Assembly: GCF_002939475.1 (NCBI RefSeq)
Contig: NZ_PKFQ01000001.1
Coordinates: 2,356,001-2,420,000, forward strand
DNA length: 64,000 nucleotides
Source of the DNA: Streptomyces cinnamoneus
GTDB taxonomy: Bacteria > Actinomycetota > Actinomycetes > Streptomycetales > Streptomycetaceae
Reading direction: 5' to 3'
This document shows, piece by piece, positions 24,642-33,731 of the stretch. The stretch's first letter is position 1, and each line of letters starts with the position of its first letter. The position numbers and the translations under genes were made by a program. A model generated the notes under the pieces. It searched no databases. It was given only the letters and a program-made list of their open reading frames with translations, and was not told where the DNA came from.

Positions 24642-26090
24642 ATGAGCGCGACACCGCCGACTATGACGCCGAAGGCGACCGGCGACCCCGGCCAGGCCCC
24701 CGCGTCCGGCGGGGACGGCCTCAAGGCCGGCCTCAAGAACCGCCATCTGTCCATGATCGCCATTGGCGGCGTCATCGGCGCGGGCCTCTTCGTGGGTTCC
24801 GCCTCCGGCATCGCCGCCGCGGGTCCCGGCATCCTGATCTCGTACGCCCTCGTCGGCGCGATGGTCGTCTTCGTGATGCGGATGCTCGGCGAGATGGCCG
24901 CCGCCAACCCCACCTCCGGATCCTTCTCGGCCTACGCCGACCGTGCGCTGGGCCGCTGGGCCGGTTTCACGATCGGCTGGCTCTACTGGTTCTTCTGGGT
25001 CGTCGTGCTGGCGGTCGAGGCGACGGCGGGTGCCAAGATCCTCGAGGGCTGGATGCCGGCCGTGCCGCAGTGGGGCTGGGCGCTGATCGTCATGATCGTG
25101 CTCACCATCACCAACCTGGCCTCGGTCAGCTCCTACGGTGAGTTCGAGTTCTGGTTCGCGGGCATCAAGGTCGTCGCGATCTCCGCGTTCGTCATCATCG
25201 GCCTGCTCGCCGTCTTCGGCGTGCTCCCCGGCTCCGACAACCCGGGTCACGGCTTCGACCTGCTCACCTCGCACGGCGGCTTCCTGCCGAACGGTCCCGG
25301 CGCCATCCTCACCGGTGTGCTGATGGTCGTCTTCTCCTTCATGGGCAGCGAGATCGTCACCCTGGCCGCCGGCGAGTCCGAGGACCCGCAGCGTGCGGTC
25401 TCCCAGGCCACCAACAGCGTCATCTGGCGCATCGGCGTCTTCTACCTCGGCTCGATCCTCGTCGTGGTCTCCCTCCTCCCGTGGGACAGCAAGGAGATCG
25501 CCGACAAGGGCAGCTACGTCGCGGCGCTCGACTCGATCGGCATCCCGCACGCCGGCCAGATCATGAACGTGATCGTGCTGACCGCCGTCCTGTCCTGCCT
25601 GAACTCGGGCCTCTACACCGCCTCCCGCATGGCCTTCTCCCTCGGCCAGCGCGGTGACGCGCCGAAGGCGTTCGCCGTCACCAACAAGAGCGGCGTCCCG
25701 GCGGCGGCGATCATCGGCTCGGTGGTCTTCGGCTTCATCTCGGTGTTCTTCAACTACATGTGGCCCGACACGGTGTTCAAGTTCCTGCTGAACGCCTCCG
25801 GCGCCATCGCCCTCTTCGTCTGGCTGGCCATCTGCTTCACCCAGCTGAAGATGCGCGGCATCATCCTGCGCGAGGCCCCGGAGAAGCTCCGGGTGCGCAT
25901 GTGGCTCTTCCCGTACCTGACCTGGGCGACCATCGGCATGATCCTCTTCGTGCTCGGCTACATGGTCGTGGACGGCGGGGACAACCGCGAGCAGGTCCTG
26001 CTCTCCACCCTGGTGGGCGTGGTCGTCCTCGGCATCGGCGTGGTCCTGGACCGCCGCCGCCGCGGCGCCGCGGCCTCGGTCGAGAAGTAG
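24642..26090 (+). CDS. APC-family amino acid permease (paralogue 1)
   Basis: 482 residues with about 12 membrane helices. The first helix has GGVIGAGLFVGSASGIAAAG, the unwound substrate-binding segment of amino acid/polyamine/organocation transporters of the GabP/CycA/AnsP type. It is a proton-coupled importer at the plasma membrane. The preferred start is ATG 24642, seven bases after AAGGA; a GTG at 24636 is too close to it. Two close paralogues follow at 29769 and 31352. A short GC hairpin lies just before the ribosome site. The substrate cannot be told from sequence. Confidence 0.92.
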   Translation: MSATPPTMTPKATGDPGQAPASGGDGLKAGLKNRHLSMIAIGGVIGAGLFVGSASGIAAAGPGILISYALVGAMVVFVMRMLGEMAAANPTSGSFSAYADRALGRWAGFTIGWLYWFFWVVVLAVEATAGAKILEGWMPAVPQWGWALIVMIVLTITNLASVSSYGEFEFWFAGIKVVAISAFVIIGLLAVFGVLPGSDNPGHGFDLLTSHGGFLPNGPGAILTGVLMVVFSFMGSEIVTLAAGESEDPQRAVSQATNSVIWRIGVFYLGSILVVVSLLPWDSKEIADKGSYVAALDSIGIPHAGQIMNVIVLTAVLSCLNSGLYTASRMAFSLGQRGDAPKAFAVTNKSGVPAAAIIGSVVFGFISVFFNYMWPDTVFKFLLNASGAIALFVWLAICFTQLKMRGIILREAPEKLRVRMWLFPYLTWATIGMILFVLGYMVVDGGDNREQVLLSTLVGVVVLGIGVVLDRRRRGAAASVEK

Positions 26091-26119
26091 TCCGCCGCCC
26101 CGGCCGGGGCAGCACCCCC

Positions 26120-26164
26120 GAAGGAGTCGTCCCGCACCGTCAGCCGGTGCGGAACGACTCCTTC
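26120..26164. terminator. 20-bp terminator stem overlapping the 3' end of the kinase gene
   Basis: Arms 26120-26139 and 26145-26164 pair over 20 bp with one mismatch around the loop TCAGC. The kinase stop codon (26140-26142) lies in the loop, and the right arm encodes the last residues KESFRTG. It serves the convergent permease and kinase genes. Confidence 0.75.
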
Positions 26165-27720
26165 ACGCTTTCGTAGACGCGCAGGGCGGTGGTCTCCGCC
26201 GGGTCGGCGTACCAGACGCTCACCTGGAACGTCCGCCCTCCGCTCTCGAAGCCCAGCTGGCGGCCGTGCCGCGGCTGGCCGCCCTGGAGGAAGGCGTACT
26301 CCCAGATCACCGCCGGGTCTCCGGCGTACGTCGTGCGCTCCAGCCGGATCTTGCGGTACCCCGGGGTGCCGTGGAAGCCCTCCTCGAACCGCTGCCAGTG
26401 CGTCAGCAGGTCCTCGGTCGTCCGGCCCTGCTTGGCGGAGAGCTCGACGGCGCCGTCCTTCGACGTGTAGGTCACGTCGCTGGGGCTCTGCTGGGTGCGG
26501 TTCCAGCCGGCGGGCGGCACCCAGCTGAAGCCGTCCTCCGCGCGGCGCGCCGCTGTGGCGGCCGTCGCCGTGTCCTGCGGGGACGAGGGGGACGCCGGGG
26601 ACGACGCCCGGGTGCTGGACGCCGTGCTGACCGACGGGCCCCGCGTCCCGGGGTCCGGCGTCTGCCCTCCCCCGCCCTGCGAGCCCCGGCCGGCGAGCAC
26701 GACCGCGGCCACCACCACGCACAGGGCGGCCACCGCCCCGCAGGTGACCAGCACGGCCCTCCTGCGCCCGGGCGGCGCCGGGGCGGTCCCCGGCCGCTCG
26801 TCCTGCACCGGGGCCCCGGGCGGCGGCCGGTGCGGCTGGACGGGCGGCGGCGCGGGGGCGGGCGGCGGCGCGGGGGGCGGCTGCTCGGACAGGGCGGTCG
26901 GAGGGTGCGGGAGCGGCTCCAGCAGGGCCGCGAGGGCCTCCTCGGCGGCGTCCAGGGTGGGCCGCTGGCCGGGCTCCTTGAGCAGCAGCCCGGCCAGCAG
27001 GTCGCGCAGCGGTCCCGCCTCCGCCGGGATCACAGGCTGCTCGTACAGGACGGCGTGCAGGGTCGCCATCGTCGTGGCGCGGCTGAAGGGCGACTGGCCG
27101 GCGACCGCCGCGCACAAGGTCGCCCCGAGGGACCACAGGTCGGACGGCGGGCCCTGCCGGCGGCCCTCGACGCGCTCGGGCGCCATGTAGTCCGGCGAGC
27201 CGACCAGGGTGCCCGCCATCGTCAGCGCCGCGGCGTCCTGCATGGCCGCGATGCCGAAGTCGGTGAGGACGATCCGGCCGCCCGCCGTCAGCAGGACGTT
27301 GCCCGGCTTGATGTCCCGGTGCAGCACCCCGACCGCGTGCACGGCGCGCAACGCGCCGACCAGGCCCAGGCCGATGCGCGCGGCCTCGCGCGGGCCGACC
27401 GGGCCGGCGTGCGTCAGCACCTGGTCCAGGGACCGCCCGTCGATCAGCTCCATCACGATCCACAGCCGGTCGCCCTCCTCGGCGACGTCGTAGACGCGGA
27501 CGACGTTGGGGTGGTCGATGCGGGCGGTGGCCCGCGCCTCGCGCCGGCTGCGCTCGCGCTGGACGGCGCTCTCCTCGCCCACGAGGCCGTCGACCCGTAT
27601 CTCCTTCGCCGCCACCCGCCGGCCGAGGATCTCGTCGGTCGCGCACCACACCCGCCCCATTCCCCCGCGCCCGATCAATTCCAGCAGCCGGTAACGGCCC
27701 ACCACGAGTCGCCCCTGCAT
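26140..27720 (-). CDS. Transmembrane Ser/Thr protein kinase (Hanks/PknB type)
   Basis: 526 residues from ATG 27720; GTG 27777 or ATG 27756 are alternatives and none has an ideal ribosome site. The kinase domain (about 8-265) has loop GRGGMGRVW at 17-25, K39 (VAAKE), catalytic D136 (HRDIKPGN), DFG at 154-156 and APE (YMAPERV). A Pro-rich juxtamembrane linker is followed by one membrane helix around AVLVTCGAVAALCVVVAAVV. An extracellular domain of about 130 residues then has two GW/FxW-type segments (FSWVPPAGWN). PASTA repeats are absent, so the sensed signal differs from PknB. It is divergent from the LAXTG protein gene, 128 bp apart. Confidence 0.92.
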   Translation of the reverse strand: MQGRLVVGRYRLLELIGRGGMGRVWCATDEILGRRVAAKEIRVDGLVGEESAVQRERSRREARATARIDHPNVVRVYDVAEEGDRLWIVMELIDGRSLDQVLTHAGPVGPREAARIGLGLVGALRAVHAVGVLHRDIKPGNVLLTAGGRIVLTDFGIAAMQDAAALTMAGTLVGSPDYMAPERVEGRRQGPPSDLWSLGATLCAAVAGQSPFSRATTMATLHAVLYEQPVIPAEAGPLRDLLAGLLLKEPGQRPTLDAAEEALAALLEPLPHPPTALSEQPPPAPPPAPAPPPVQPHRPPPGAPVQDERPGTAPAPPGRRRAVLVTCGAVAALCVVVAAVVLAGRGSQGGGGQTPDPGTRGPSVSTASSTRASSPASPSSPQDTATAATAARRAEDGFSWVPPAGWNRTQQSPSDVTYTSKDGAVELSAKQGRTTEDLLTHWQRFEEGFHGTPGYRKIRLERTTYAGDPAVIWEYAFLQGGQPRHGRQLGFESGGRTFQVSVWYADPAETTALRVYESVKESFRTG

Positions 27721-27848
27721 CTCACCACTCGAATTCCCCACCAGGCCCGCCCCCATTGCGGAATAGGACTTCCGCACCCTTCGGTACTGGAATCTTGTGG
27801 TACCTATTCAAATACTTCTGCATGGAGTGGAGATAGGGGGGAGCGAAA

Positions 27849-28826
27849 ATGTTCCGGAGGAATCGGCGAACGCGCCTCTGGGCGCCGGCGGCCGCCGCGG
27901 CGGTGCTGGTGCTGCCGTCCGGTGCCCTGGCCGCGGAGCCCACGCCCGGGAGCAGCCAGGGAGGGAGCCCGGGGCCCAGTGCGCCGGCCGGCTACAAGGT
28001 CAGCACCGAACTGCCGGGAAAAATAGCGGTGAACAAAAAGTCGGGGAACACCAGTCTGACGGCCACGGTGCACAACAACGAGGCGAAGGAGACCGGAGCG
28101 GTCCGGCTGAAGGTCGTGGGGTTCCAGGGAATGCGCATCACGGGCGTGGAGGGGTGTACCGCCATCCCGTCCGAACAACTCCCGGCGGGTTCGAACAGCG
28201 GATACGTGTGCGCCATCGACAAACTCGGGGCGGGGCAGAGCCGTACGTACCGCGTCTCGGCGCACTTCGATCTGGGAAACACGGGGCAGATCTGTCTGCC
28301 GGTCACGCTGGCCGACGGCAAGACGCTGCTGTGGCAGCAGGGTCCCGTGCATTTCGGGACCACGGACACCAGCTCGGACGCGCCTGACACGCCGTTGCTG
28401 CTGGGGACCAAGAACGTGCCGTCCGGCTCGGCCACGCCGAGCGACAGCGCTTCCCCGAGTGCGAGCACGTCCCCGGGCGCGAGCGCGTCCCCGAGCGGCA
28501 CGCCGTCCGGCAGCGGCACGTCCTCCGCGAGCGCCGGGACGACTCCCGGCGCGAGTTCCAGCGCGAGTCCCGGCGGGCCGGGCAGCGGCCCGGCGCGGAC
28601 GGCGCCGCCGAGCCGGAGCCCCGGCGGCAAGGACGGCCCGGCGGCCGGCTCCCCCGGCCGGGACCGGGACGACGACTTTGACGACCGGGACGACGAGGAC
28701 GGGGACGAGCTGGCCCACACGGGCGGCTCCGCCACGTTCCTGGCGGCGGTGGGGGCCGTCGCGCTGCTGCTGATCGGCGGCGGCGCGGGCCTGTGGGCGG
28801 CGGCCCGCAGGCAGGGCCGCCACTGA
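27849..28826 (+). CDS. Secreted LAXTG-anchored cell-surface protein
   Basis: 325 residues. A signal peptide (basic RRNRRTR, hydrophobic core, ALA-AE cleavage) precedes a beta-rich domain (about 45-180) that holds two Cys (GCTAIP, GYVCAID) and a third in GQICLP. A long Ser/Pro/Ala/Gly linker and an acidic patch (DDDFDDRDDEDGDE) follow. The end is LAHTG, a hydrophobic helix and a basic tail. LAxTG is the sorting motif of streptomycete class E sortases, so the protein is probably covalently joined to peptidoglycan. The ATG has a strong GGGGGGAG site. The function of the exposed domain is unknown. Confidence 0.9.
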   Translation: MFRRNRRTRLWAPAAAAAVLVLPSGALAAEPTPGSSQGGSPGPSAPAGYKVSTELPGKIAVNKKSGNTSLTATVHNNEAKETGAVRLKVVGFQGMRITGVEGCTAIPSEQLPAGSNSGYVCAIDKLGAGQSRTYRVSAHFDLGNTGQICLPVTLADGKTLLWQQGPVHFGTTDTSSDAPDTPLLLGTKNVPSGSATPSDSASPSASTSPGASASPSGTPSGSGTSSASAGTTPGASSSASPGGPGSGPARTAPPSRSPGGKDGPAAGSPGRDRDDDFDDRDDEDGDELAHTGGSATFLAAVGAVALLLIGGGAGLWAAARRQGRH

Positions 28827-28837
28827 GGTGCCGCACG

Positions 28838-28874
28838 GTCCTCGCCCCGCCGGTCTCACCGGCGGGGCGAGGAC
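28838..28874. terminator. Bidirectional terminator between the LAXTG gene and bioY
   Basis: A perfect stem of about 16 bp (28838-28853 with 28859-28874) around TCTCA sits between two convergent genes. Confidence 0.8.
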
Positions 28875-28887
28875 CGCCGCGTTCCCG

Positions 28888-29490
28888 CTAGCCGCGCCGG
28901 CCCAGCAGCTTCCACGCCGCCGGCAGCGCGCCCATCGCCAGCGCGGCCTTGAGGGCGTCCCCGATCAGGAAGGGCGTCAGGCCCACGGCGACCGCCTCGG
29001 ACAGCGGCATGTGGGTGGCCAGCGCCAGGTAGGGCACGCCGACCGCGTAGATGACGGCCGACCCCAGCGCCATGGTGCCCGCCGTGCGCAGCACGGAGCG
29101 GTCGGCGCCGCGACGGGCCAGCGCGCCCACGACGGTCGCGGCCAGCAGCATGCCGAGCACGTAGCCGAAGGACGGGAAGGCGGCGCCGGAGCGGGCCTCG
29201 GCGAACCACGGCATCCCCGCCATGCCGGCCACGGCGTACAGCGCGAGGGAGAGGAAGCCGCGACGGGCGCCCAGCGCGGTGCCGACGAGCAGGGCGGCGA
29301 AGGTCTGGCCGCTGACCGGGACCGGGGAGCCAGGGACCGGCACGGCTATCTGGGCGGTGACGCCGGTCAGCGCGGCGCCGCCGAGGATCAGGGCCGCGTC
29401 GCGCACGCGGGCCCGGCCGGCGGAGGAGGCGGGGAGCAGGTCGGCGAGGACCGTACCGGTCCGGGTGACTGGGGCAACGGCGGTGGCCAT
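28888..29490 (-). CDS. bioY: Biotin transporter BioY (ECF substrate-binding component)
   Basis: 200 residues, six hydrophobic helices. VPVPGSPVPVSGQTFAALLV contains the BioY signature PVSGQTFA. It is the biotin-binding S component of an energy-coupling-factor transporter. Here it stands alone, without bioM or bioN beside it, so it must use shared ECF ATPases encoded elsewhere or act alone, as reported for some BioY proteins. The ATG has GGAG 5 bases upstream. The last residues lie just before a strong bidirectional terminator. Confidence 0.93.
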   Translation of the reverse strand: MATAVAPVTRTGTVLADLLPASSAGRARVRDAALILGGAALTGVTAQIAVPVPGSPVPVSGQTFAALLVGTALGARRGFLSLALYAVAGMAGMPWFAEARSGAAFPSFGYVLGMLLAATVVGALARRGADRSVLRTAGTMALGSAVIYAVGVPYLALATHMPLSEAVAVGLTPFLIGDALKAALAMGALPAAWKLLGRRG

Positions 29491-29768
29491 CGGTACTCCG
29501 CGAGGTGAAAGACGTATAAGGACAGCCCGACGTTAGCCGAGCGTCACCTGATGGGCACCGGGCGGCAGTGACAAAGGCGAGCGGCCGGGCTTGGCGGGTT
29601 CCGAGCGCGTGTGCACCGTTAGGAACACTTGGCGGTGGAAACGTGATGCTCGTCACGAGAGGACCCGTGCGGCTTGGCCAGATCAGCCCGGCCGGGGGAC
29701 TCTGGTCCTCACCCGTTTGCACCTTTGCGCTCTTGCGCCTGTCGCACAGATCCGAGAGAACGAGCCCC

Positions 29769-31175
29769 ATGCACGACGCACAGTCCGCCGCCGAGCCCCT
29801 TGCCGGCGGCGAGAAGGAACCGCTGGCCGCGGGGCTCAAACAGCGCCACCTCACGATGCTGGGCCTCGGCGGGGTGATCGGGGCCGGGCTGTTCGTCGGC
29901 TCGGGTGCCGGCATCGCCGTGGCCGGGCCCGGGATCATCGTGTCGTACCTGATCGCGGGCGCGCTCGCGATGCTGGTCATGCGGATGCTCGGGGAGCTCT
30001 CTGCGGCGATGCCCGCCTCGGGCGCGTTCTCGGTGCACGCCGAGCGGGCGCTGGGGCGGTGGGCCGGCTTCACGGTGGGCTGGCTGTACTGGTTCCTGCT
30101 GGTGGTCGTGCTCGCCGTGGAGGCGACCGGTGCCGCCCAGATCGCGAACGGCTGGCTGCCGTCCGTGCCGCAGTGGGCCTGGGTGCTGGTGTTCATGGTG
30201 GTGTTCACGTCCGCGAACCTGGCGGCGGTGAAGAACTTCGGTGAGTTCGAGTTCTGGTTCGCCGCCCTCAAGGTGGGCGCGATCGTGCTCTTCCTCGGCC
30301 TCAGCCTGCTGGCGATCTTCGGCCTGCTGCCGGACACCGAAGCGGTGGGGATGACCAACCTCACCGGGCAGGGCGGCTTCCTGCCGAACGGCTGGAGCGG
30401 GGTGATCTCCGGCGTCCTCGCGGTGGTCTTCGCCTTCGGCGGGCTGGAGGTCGTCACCATCGCCGCCGCCGAGTCCGACGACCCGGCGCGCGCCGTGGGC
30501 CGGGCCGTGCGCAGCGCGGTGTGGCGCATCCTCTTCTTCTACGTGGGCTCGATGCTCGTCATCGTCACCCTTCTCCCCTGGTCGTCGATGCAGGCCGGCA
30601 AGAGCCCGTACGTGGCCGTGCTGGACCACGTCGGGGTGCCGGGTGCCGGGCAGATCATGAACATCGTGGTCTTCGTGGCGCTGCTGTCCGCCCTGAACGC
30701 CAACCTCTACGGCTCCTCCCGCATGGTCTTCTCCCTGGCCGAGCGCGGTGAGGCGCCGCGGGGGCTGCTGAAGGTCTCGGGCGGCGGGGTACCGCGCAGG
30801 GCGGTGCTGGCGTCGGTGGCGTTCGGCTTCGCCTCGGTGATCCTCAACCTCGAGTGGCCGGATTCGATTTTCCGCTATCTGCTCAACGCGGTGGGCGCGG
30901 TCCTGCTCTTCGTCTGGGGTCTGATCGCCGCGTCACAGCTGAGGCTGCGGCGGCGGATCGAGCGGGAGATGCCCGAGCGGCTGACGCTGCGCATGTGGTG
31001 CTTCCCCTATCTGACCTGGGCCGCGCTGGCCGGCATGGGCGGGGTGCTCGTGCTGATGCTGACCGACCGCGACGCCCGTCCGCAGTTGCTGTGGTCCGCC
31101 GCGGCGACCGGCGCCGTCCTTCTCGTGGCGGTGCTCCGGGAGTTCCGGGACCGGCGCACCCGGCAGACACCCTGA
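29769..31175 (+). CDS. APC-family amino acid permease (paralogue 2)
   Basis: 468 residues from ATG 29769; an open frame continues upstream to 29568 but lacks family-like sequence. It has 12 membrane helices, first-helix motif GGVIGAGLFVGSGAGIAVAG, and FGEFEFWFAALKVGAI in mid-protein, both shared with its two neighbours. It is a proton-coupled amino acid importer by family. The ribosome site GAGAGAA is modest. It is separated from paralogue 1 by the kinase, surface-protein and bioY genes, and from paralogue 3 by a repeat-rich gap of 176 bp. This looks like an old local duplication with later insertions or rearrangement. Confidence 0.92.
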   Translation: MHDAQSAAEPLAGGEKEPLAAGLKQRHLTMLGLGGVIGAGLFVGSGAGIAVAGPGIIVSYLIAGALAMLVMRMLGELSAAMPASGAFSVHAERALGRWAGFTVGWLYWFLLVVVLAVEATGAAQIANGWLPSVPQWAWVLVFMVVFTSANLAAVKNFGEFEFWFAALKVGAIVLFLGLSLLAIFGLLPDTEAVGMTNLTGQGGFLPNGWSGVISGVLAVVFAFGGLEVVTIAAAESDDPARAVGRAVRSAVWRILFFYVGSMLVIVTLLPWSSMQAGKSPYVAVLDHVGVPGAGQIMNIVVFVALLSALNANLYGSSRMVFSLAERGEAPRGLLKVSGGGVPRRAVLASVAFGFASVILNLEWPDSIFRYLLNAVGAVLLFVWGLIAASQLRLRRRIEREMPERLTLRMWCFPYLTWAALAGMGGVLVLMLTDRDARPQLLWSAAATGAVLLVAVLREFRDRRTRQTP

Positions 31176-31263
31176 TATCGAACCGATATCGAATCCGCTG
31201 AACGAACTCCGCATGTGGCGATATGTCAGGCACGGACGGTCGCATGGCCGTCCGAATATCGGA
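31174..31263. repeat. Direct repeats and hairpin between permeases 2 and 3
   Basis: Two tandem 11-bp units GATATCGAACC and GATATCGAATC (31174-31195) overlap the stop of permease 2. A hairpin with arms CGGACGG/CCGTCCG follows (about 31233-31253), and a palindrome TCCGA-ATA-TCGGA lies at 31251-31263. They may be operator sites for permease 3 or a terminator of permease 2. Confidence 0.45.
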
Positions 31264-31351
31264 CTCCTCTGTCAAAAGTGTTGTCCTGAGTGAACCTGGC
31301 CCCCACACTGAGGCAACTTTTCCGCACTCATCCAACGGGGCGCACACGAAA

Positions 31352-32776
31352 ATGACTGGTATACCCTCCCCGCCGGTGTCCGGGCCCCCCGAGGCCAAGC
31401 CGTCGATCGCCGAGGGGCCCTCGCTCTCGCACGGCCTCAAGCAGCGCCATCTTTCGATGATCGCCCTCGGTGGCGTCATCGGCGCCGGCCTCTTCGTCGG
31501 CTCGGGCGCGGGCATCGCCGCCGCCGGCCCGTCGATCGTGCTGGCCTATGCGGCATCCGGGCTTCTGGTGATGCTCGTGATGCGCATGCTCGGCGAGATG
31601 TCCGCCGCCAATCCGGCTTCGGGCAGCTTCTCGGTGCACGCGGAGCGCGCCATCGGCCCCTGGGCGGGATTCGCCGTCGGGTGGGTGTTCTGGACCCTGT
31701 TGTGCGTGGCCGTCGCCGCCGAGGCCATCGGCGCGGCATCCATCATGACCAGCTGGTTCCCGGGCACCGATTCCTGGATGTGGGTCGCGCTGTTCATGAT
31801 CATGTTCACCGTGGCGAATCTGGCCGCGGTGCGGAATTTCGGTGAGTTCGAATTCTGGTTCGCCGCCCTCAAGGTGGCCGCGATCGGGATCTTCCTCATT
31901 CTCGGCATCCTCGCCATCGCCGGCGTCCTGCCGGGCACCGACGCCCCGGGCGGCGACAACCTCACGGGTGAGGGCGGCCTCTTCCCCACGGGGGTCAACG
32001 GCCTCGTCGTCGGACTGCTCGCCTCCGTCTTCGCCTACGGCGGCCTGGAGACGGTGACCATCGCGGCCGCCGAGTCGGAGAACCCCCGCAAGAGCGTCGC
32101 CACCGCCGTGCGCACCTCGATGTGGCGGATCGGCCTCTTCTACGTCGGCTCCATGCTGGTCGTCGTCACCCTGATCCCCTGGAACGACAAGGCGGTGGTC
32201 GAGAAGGGCCCGTACGTCGCCGTCCTGAACCACCTGGACATCCCCGGGGCCGGCCAGATCATGAAGGTGATCGTGCTGGCGGCGCTGCTCTCCGCGGTGA
32301 ACGCCAACATCTACGGCTCCTCCCGCATGGCGTACTCGCTCGTGGCCCGCGGCAAGGGCCCGAAGTTCCTCGGCAAGGTCAGCGGCGGCGTGCCGCGCGT
32401 CGCGGTCGTCGCCTCCGCAGCCTTCGGCTTCGTCGCGGTGCTGCTGAGCTACTGGTGGCCGGAGACCATCTTCAAATGGCTGCTCAACATGGTCGGCGCG
32501 GCCGTGCTGGTCGTGTGGGGCTTCATCGCGGTGGCCCAGCTGATGATGCGCAAGCGGATCCCCGAGGACAAGCTCATCGTGCGGATGTGGCTCTTCCCGT
32601 ACCTGACCTGGCTGGCCCTGGCCGGCATCGTCGGGGTCCTGGCGCTGATGCTGCGCGAGGAGGACACCCGGATCCAGCTGTACTTCACCGGCGGCCTCAC
32701 CCTCGTCCTCGCGGCGGCCGGATACGTGCGCCAGCGTCTGAACGCCGCCAAGGACGCGCCGGCCGTCACCGGCTGA
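31352..32776 (+). CDS. APC-family amino acid permease (paralogue 3)
   Basis: 474 residues from ATG 31352, chosen by alignment with its paralogues; an upstream ATG at 31223 would add 43 residues unlike the family and no clear ribosome site decides. It shows GGVIGAGLFVGSGAGIAAAG in helix 1 and FGEFEFWFAALKVAAI mid-protein, with 12 predicted helices. It is probably an amino acid:H+ symporter of the GABA/aromatic permease group. A strong 18-bp terminator follows, before sodF. Confidence 0.9.
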   Translation: MTGIPSPPVSGPPEAKPSIAEGPSLSHGLKQRHLSMIALGGVIGAGLFVGSGAGIAAAGPSIVLAYAASGLLVMLVMRMLGEMSAANPASGSFSVHAERAIGPWAGFAVGWVFWTLLCVAVAAEAIGAASIMTSWFPGTDSWMWVALFMIMFTVANLAAVRNFGEFEFWFAALKVAAIGIFLILGILAIAGVLPGTDAPGGDNLTGEGGLFPTGVNGLVVGLLASVFAYGGLETVTIAAAESENPRKSVATAVRTSMWRIGLFYVGSMLVVVTLIPWNDKAVVEKGPYVAVLNHLDIPGAGQIMKVIVLAALLSAVNANIYGSSRMAYSLVARGKGPKFLGKVSGGVPRVAVVASAAFGFVAVLLSYWWPETIFKWLLNMVGAAVLVVWGFIAVAQLMMRKRIPEDKLIVRMWLFPYLTWLALAGIVGVLALMLREEDTRIQLYFTGGLTLVLAAAGYVRQRLNAAKDAPAVTG

Positions 32777-32800
32777 CGCGCCCCCACCACCCGTTCCCCC

Positions 32801-32841
32801 GAGGCGGGGTAGGTCCTGATCTCCAGGACCTACCCCGCCTC
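32801..32841 (+). terminator. Terminator of permease 3
   Basis: A perfect 18-bp stem (32801-32818 with 32824-32841) starts 24 bp after the stop. Confidence 0.85.
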
Positions 32842-32904
32842 CGTCTTTGGACCGAGTCCCACCCCCATGACCGCGTTTCAGATGCTCTTGCTGATAGCGT
32901 CTAC

Positions 32905-32921
32905 CTGCAACTTAATTGCAG
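32905..32921 (+). promoter_or_regulatory. Nur (nickel repressor) operator of sodF
   Basis: CTGCAA-CTTAA-TTGCAG is a near-perfect palindrome matching the Streptomyces Nur box tTGCaa-N5-ttGCAA. It sits just after a TAGCGT -10 (32895-32900) and 22 bp before the start codon, well placed to repress. Nur is known to repress sodF when nickel is plentiful. Confidence 0.8.
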
Positions 32922-32942
32922 TAAGCAGTCGGAGGGCTCGGC

Positions 32943-33584
32943 ATGGCCATCTACACACTTCCTGAACTTCCGTACGACTACTCGGCGCTGGCCCCTGTCA
33001 TCAGCCCCGAGATCATCGAGCTCCACCACGACAAGCACCACGCGGCGTACGTCAAGGGTGCGAACGACACCCTGGAGCAGCTGGCCGAGGCACGCGACAA
33101 GGACCAGTGGGGCGCCGTCAACGGCCTGGAGAAGAACCTCGCCTTCCACCTCTCCGGGCACATCCTGCACAGCATCTACTGGCAGAACATGAGCGGCGAG
33201 GGCGGCGGCGAGCCCCTGGAGCAGGACGGCGTCGGCGAGCTGGCGAACGCCATCGCCGAGTCGTTCGGCTCGTTCGCGAAGTTCAAGGCCCAGCTGTCCA
33301 AGGCCTCCGCCACCACCCAGGGCTCGGGCTGGGGCGTCCTCGCCTACGAGCCGGTCAGCGGCCGCCTCATCGTCGAGCAGGTCTACGACCACCAGGGCAA
33401 CGTCGGCCAGGGCTCGGTGCCGGTCCTGGTCTTCGACGCCTGGGAGCACGCCTTCTACCTCCAGTACAAGAACCAGAAGGTGGACTTCATCGAGGCCATG
33501 TGGAAGGTCGTCAACTGGCAGGACGTGGCCGCCCGCTACGCCGCCGCCAAGGCGAAGGGCAACAGCATCCTGCTGGCCCCCTGA
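32943..33584 (+). CDS. sodF: Iron (Fe/Zn) superoxide dismutase
   Basis: 213 residues, Fe/Mn-SOD family. The metal ligands are H28 (ELHHDKHH), H76 (HILHSIYW), D165 and H169 (FDAWEHAFY). It converts superoxide to peroxide and oxygen in the cytoplasm. In Streptomyces SodF is made when nickel is scarce and the nickel enzyme SodN is inactive, and the Nur box before the gene fits that switch. The GGAGGG ribosome site lies 7 bases before ATG. It is a single-gene unit, closed by a strong hairpin. Confidence 0.97.
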   Translation: MAIYTLPELPYDYSALAPVISPEIIELHHDKHHAAYVKGANDTLEQLAEARDKDQWGAVNGLEKNLAFHLSGHILHSIYWQNMSGEGGGEPLEQDGVGELANAIAESFGSFAKFKAQLSKASATTQGSGWGVLAYEPVSGRLIVEQVYDHQGNVGQGSVPVLVFDAWEHAFYLQYKNQKVDFIEAMWKVVNWQDVAARYAAAKAKGNSILLAP

Positions 33585-33645
33585 CCCCGGCCGGGGCACG
33601 GACCGCCTGCTCGTGATCGTCTTCTCACCCTTCACGGAGCGGGCA

Positions 33646-33691
33646 GGAGACAGGCCCCCCGCGCGGTCACATCGCGCGGGGGCCTGTCTCC
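33646..33691. terminator. Terminator after sodF
   Basis: A stem of about 19 bp (33646-33665 with 33673-33691) lies between sodF and the convergent gene at 33732. Confidence 0.85.
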
Positions 33692-33731
33692 ATTGCACCA
33701 CTTCTCGGGGCGCCGGCCGCCGGGGGCGTGC

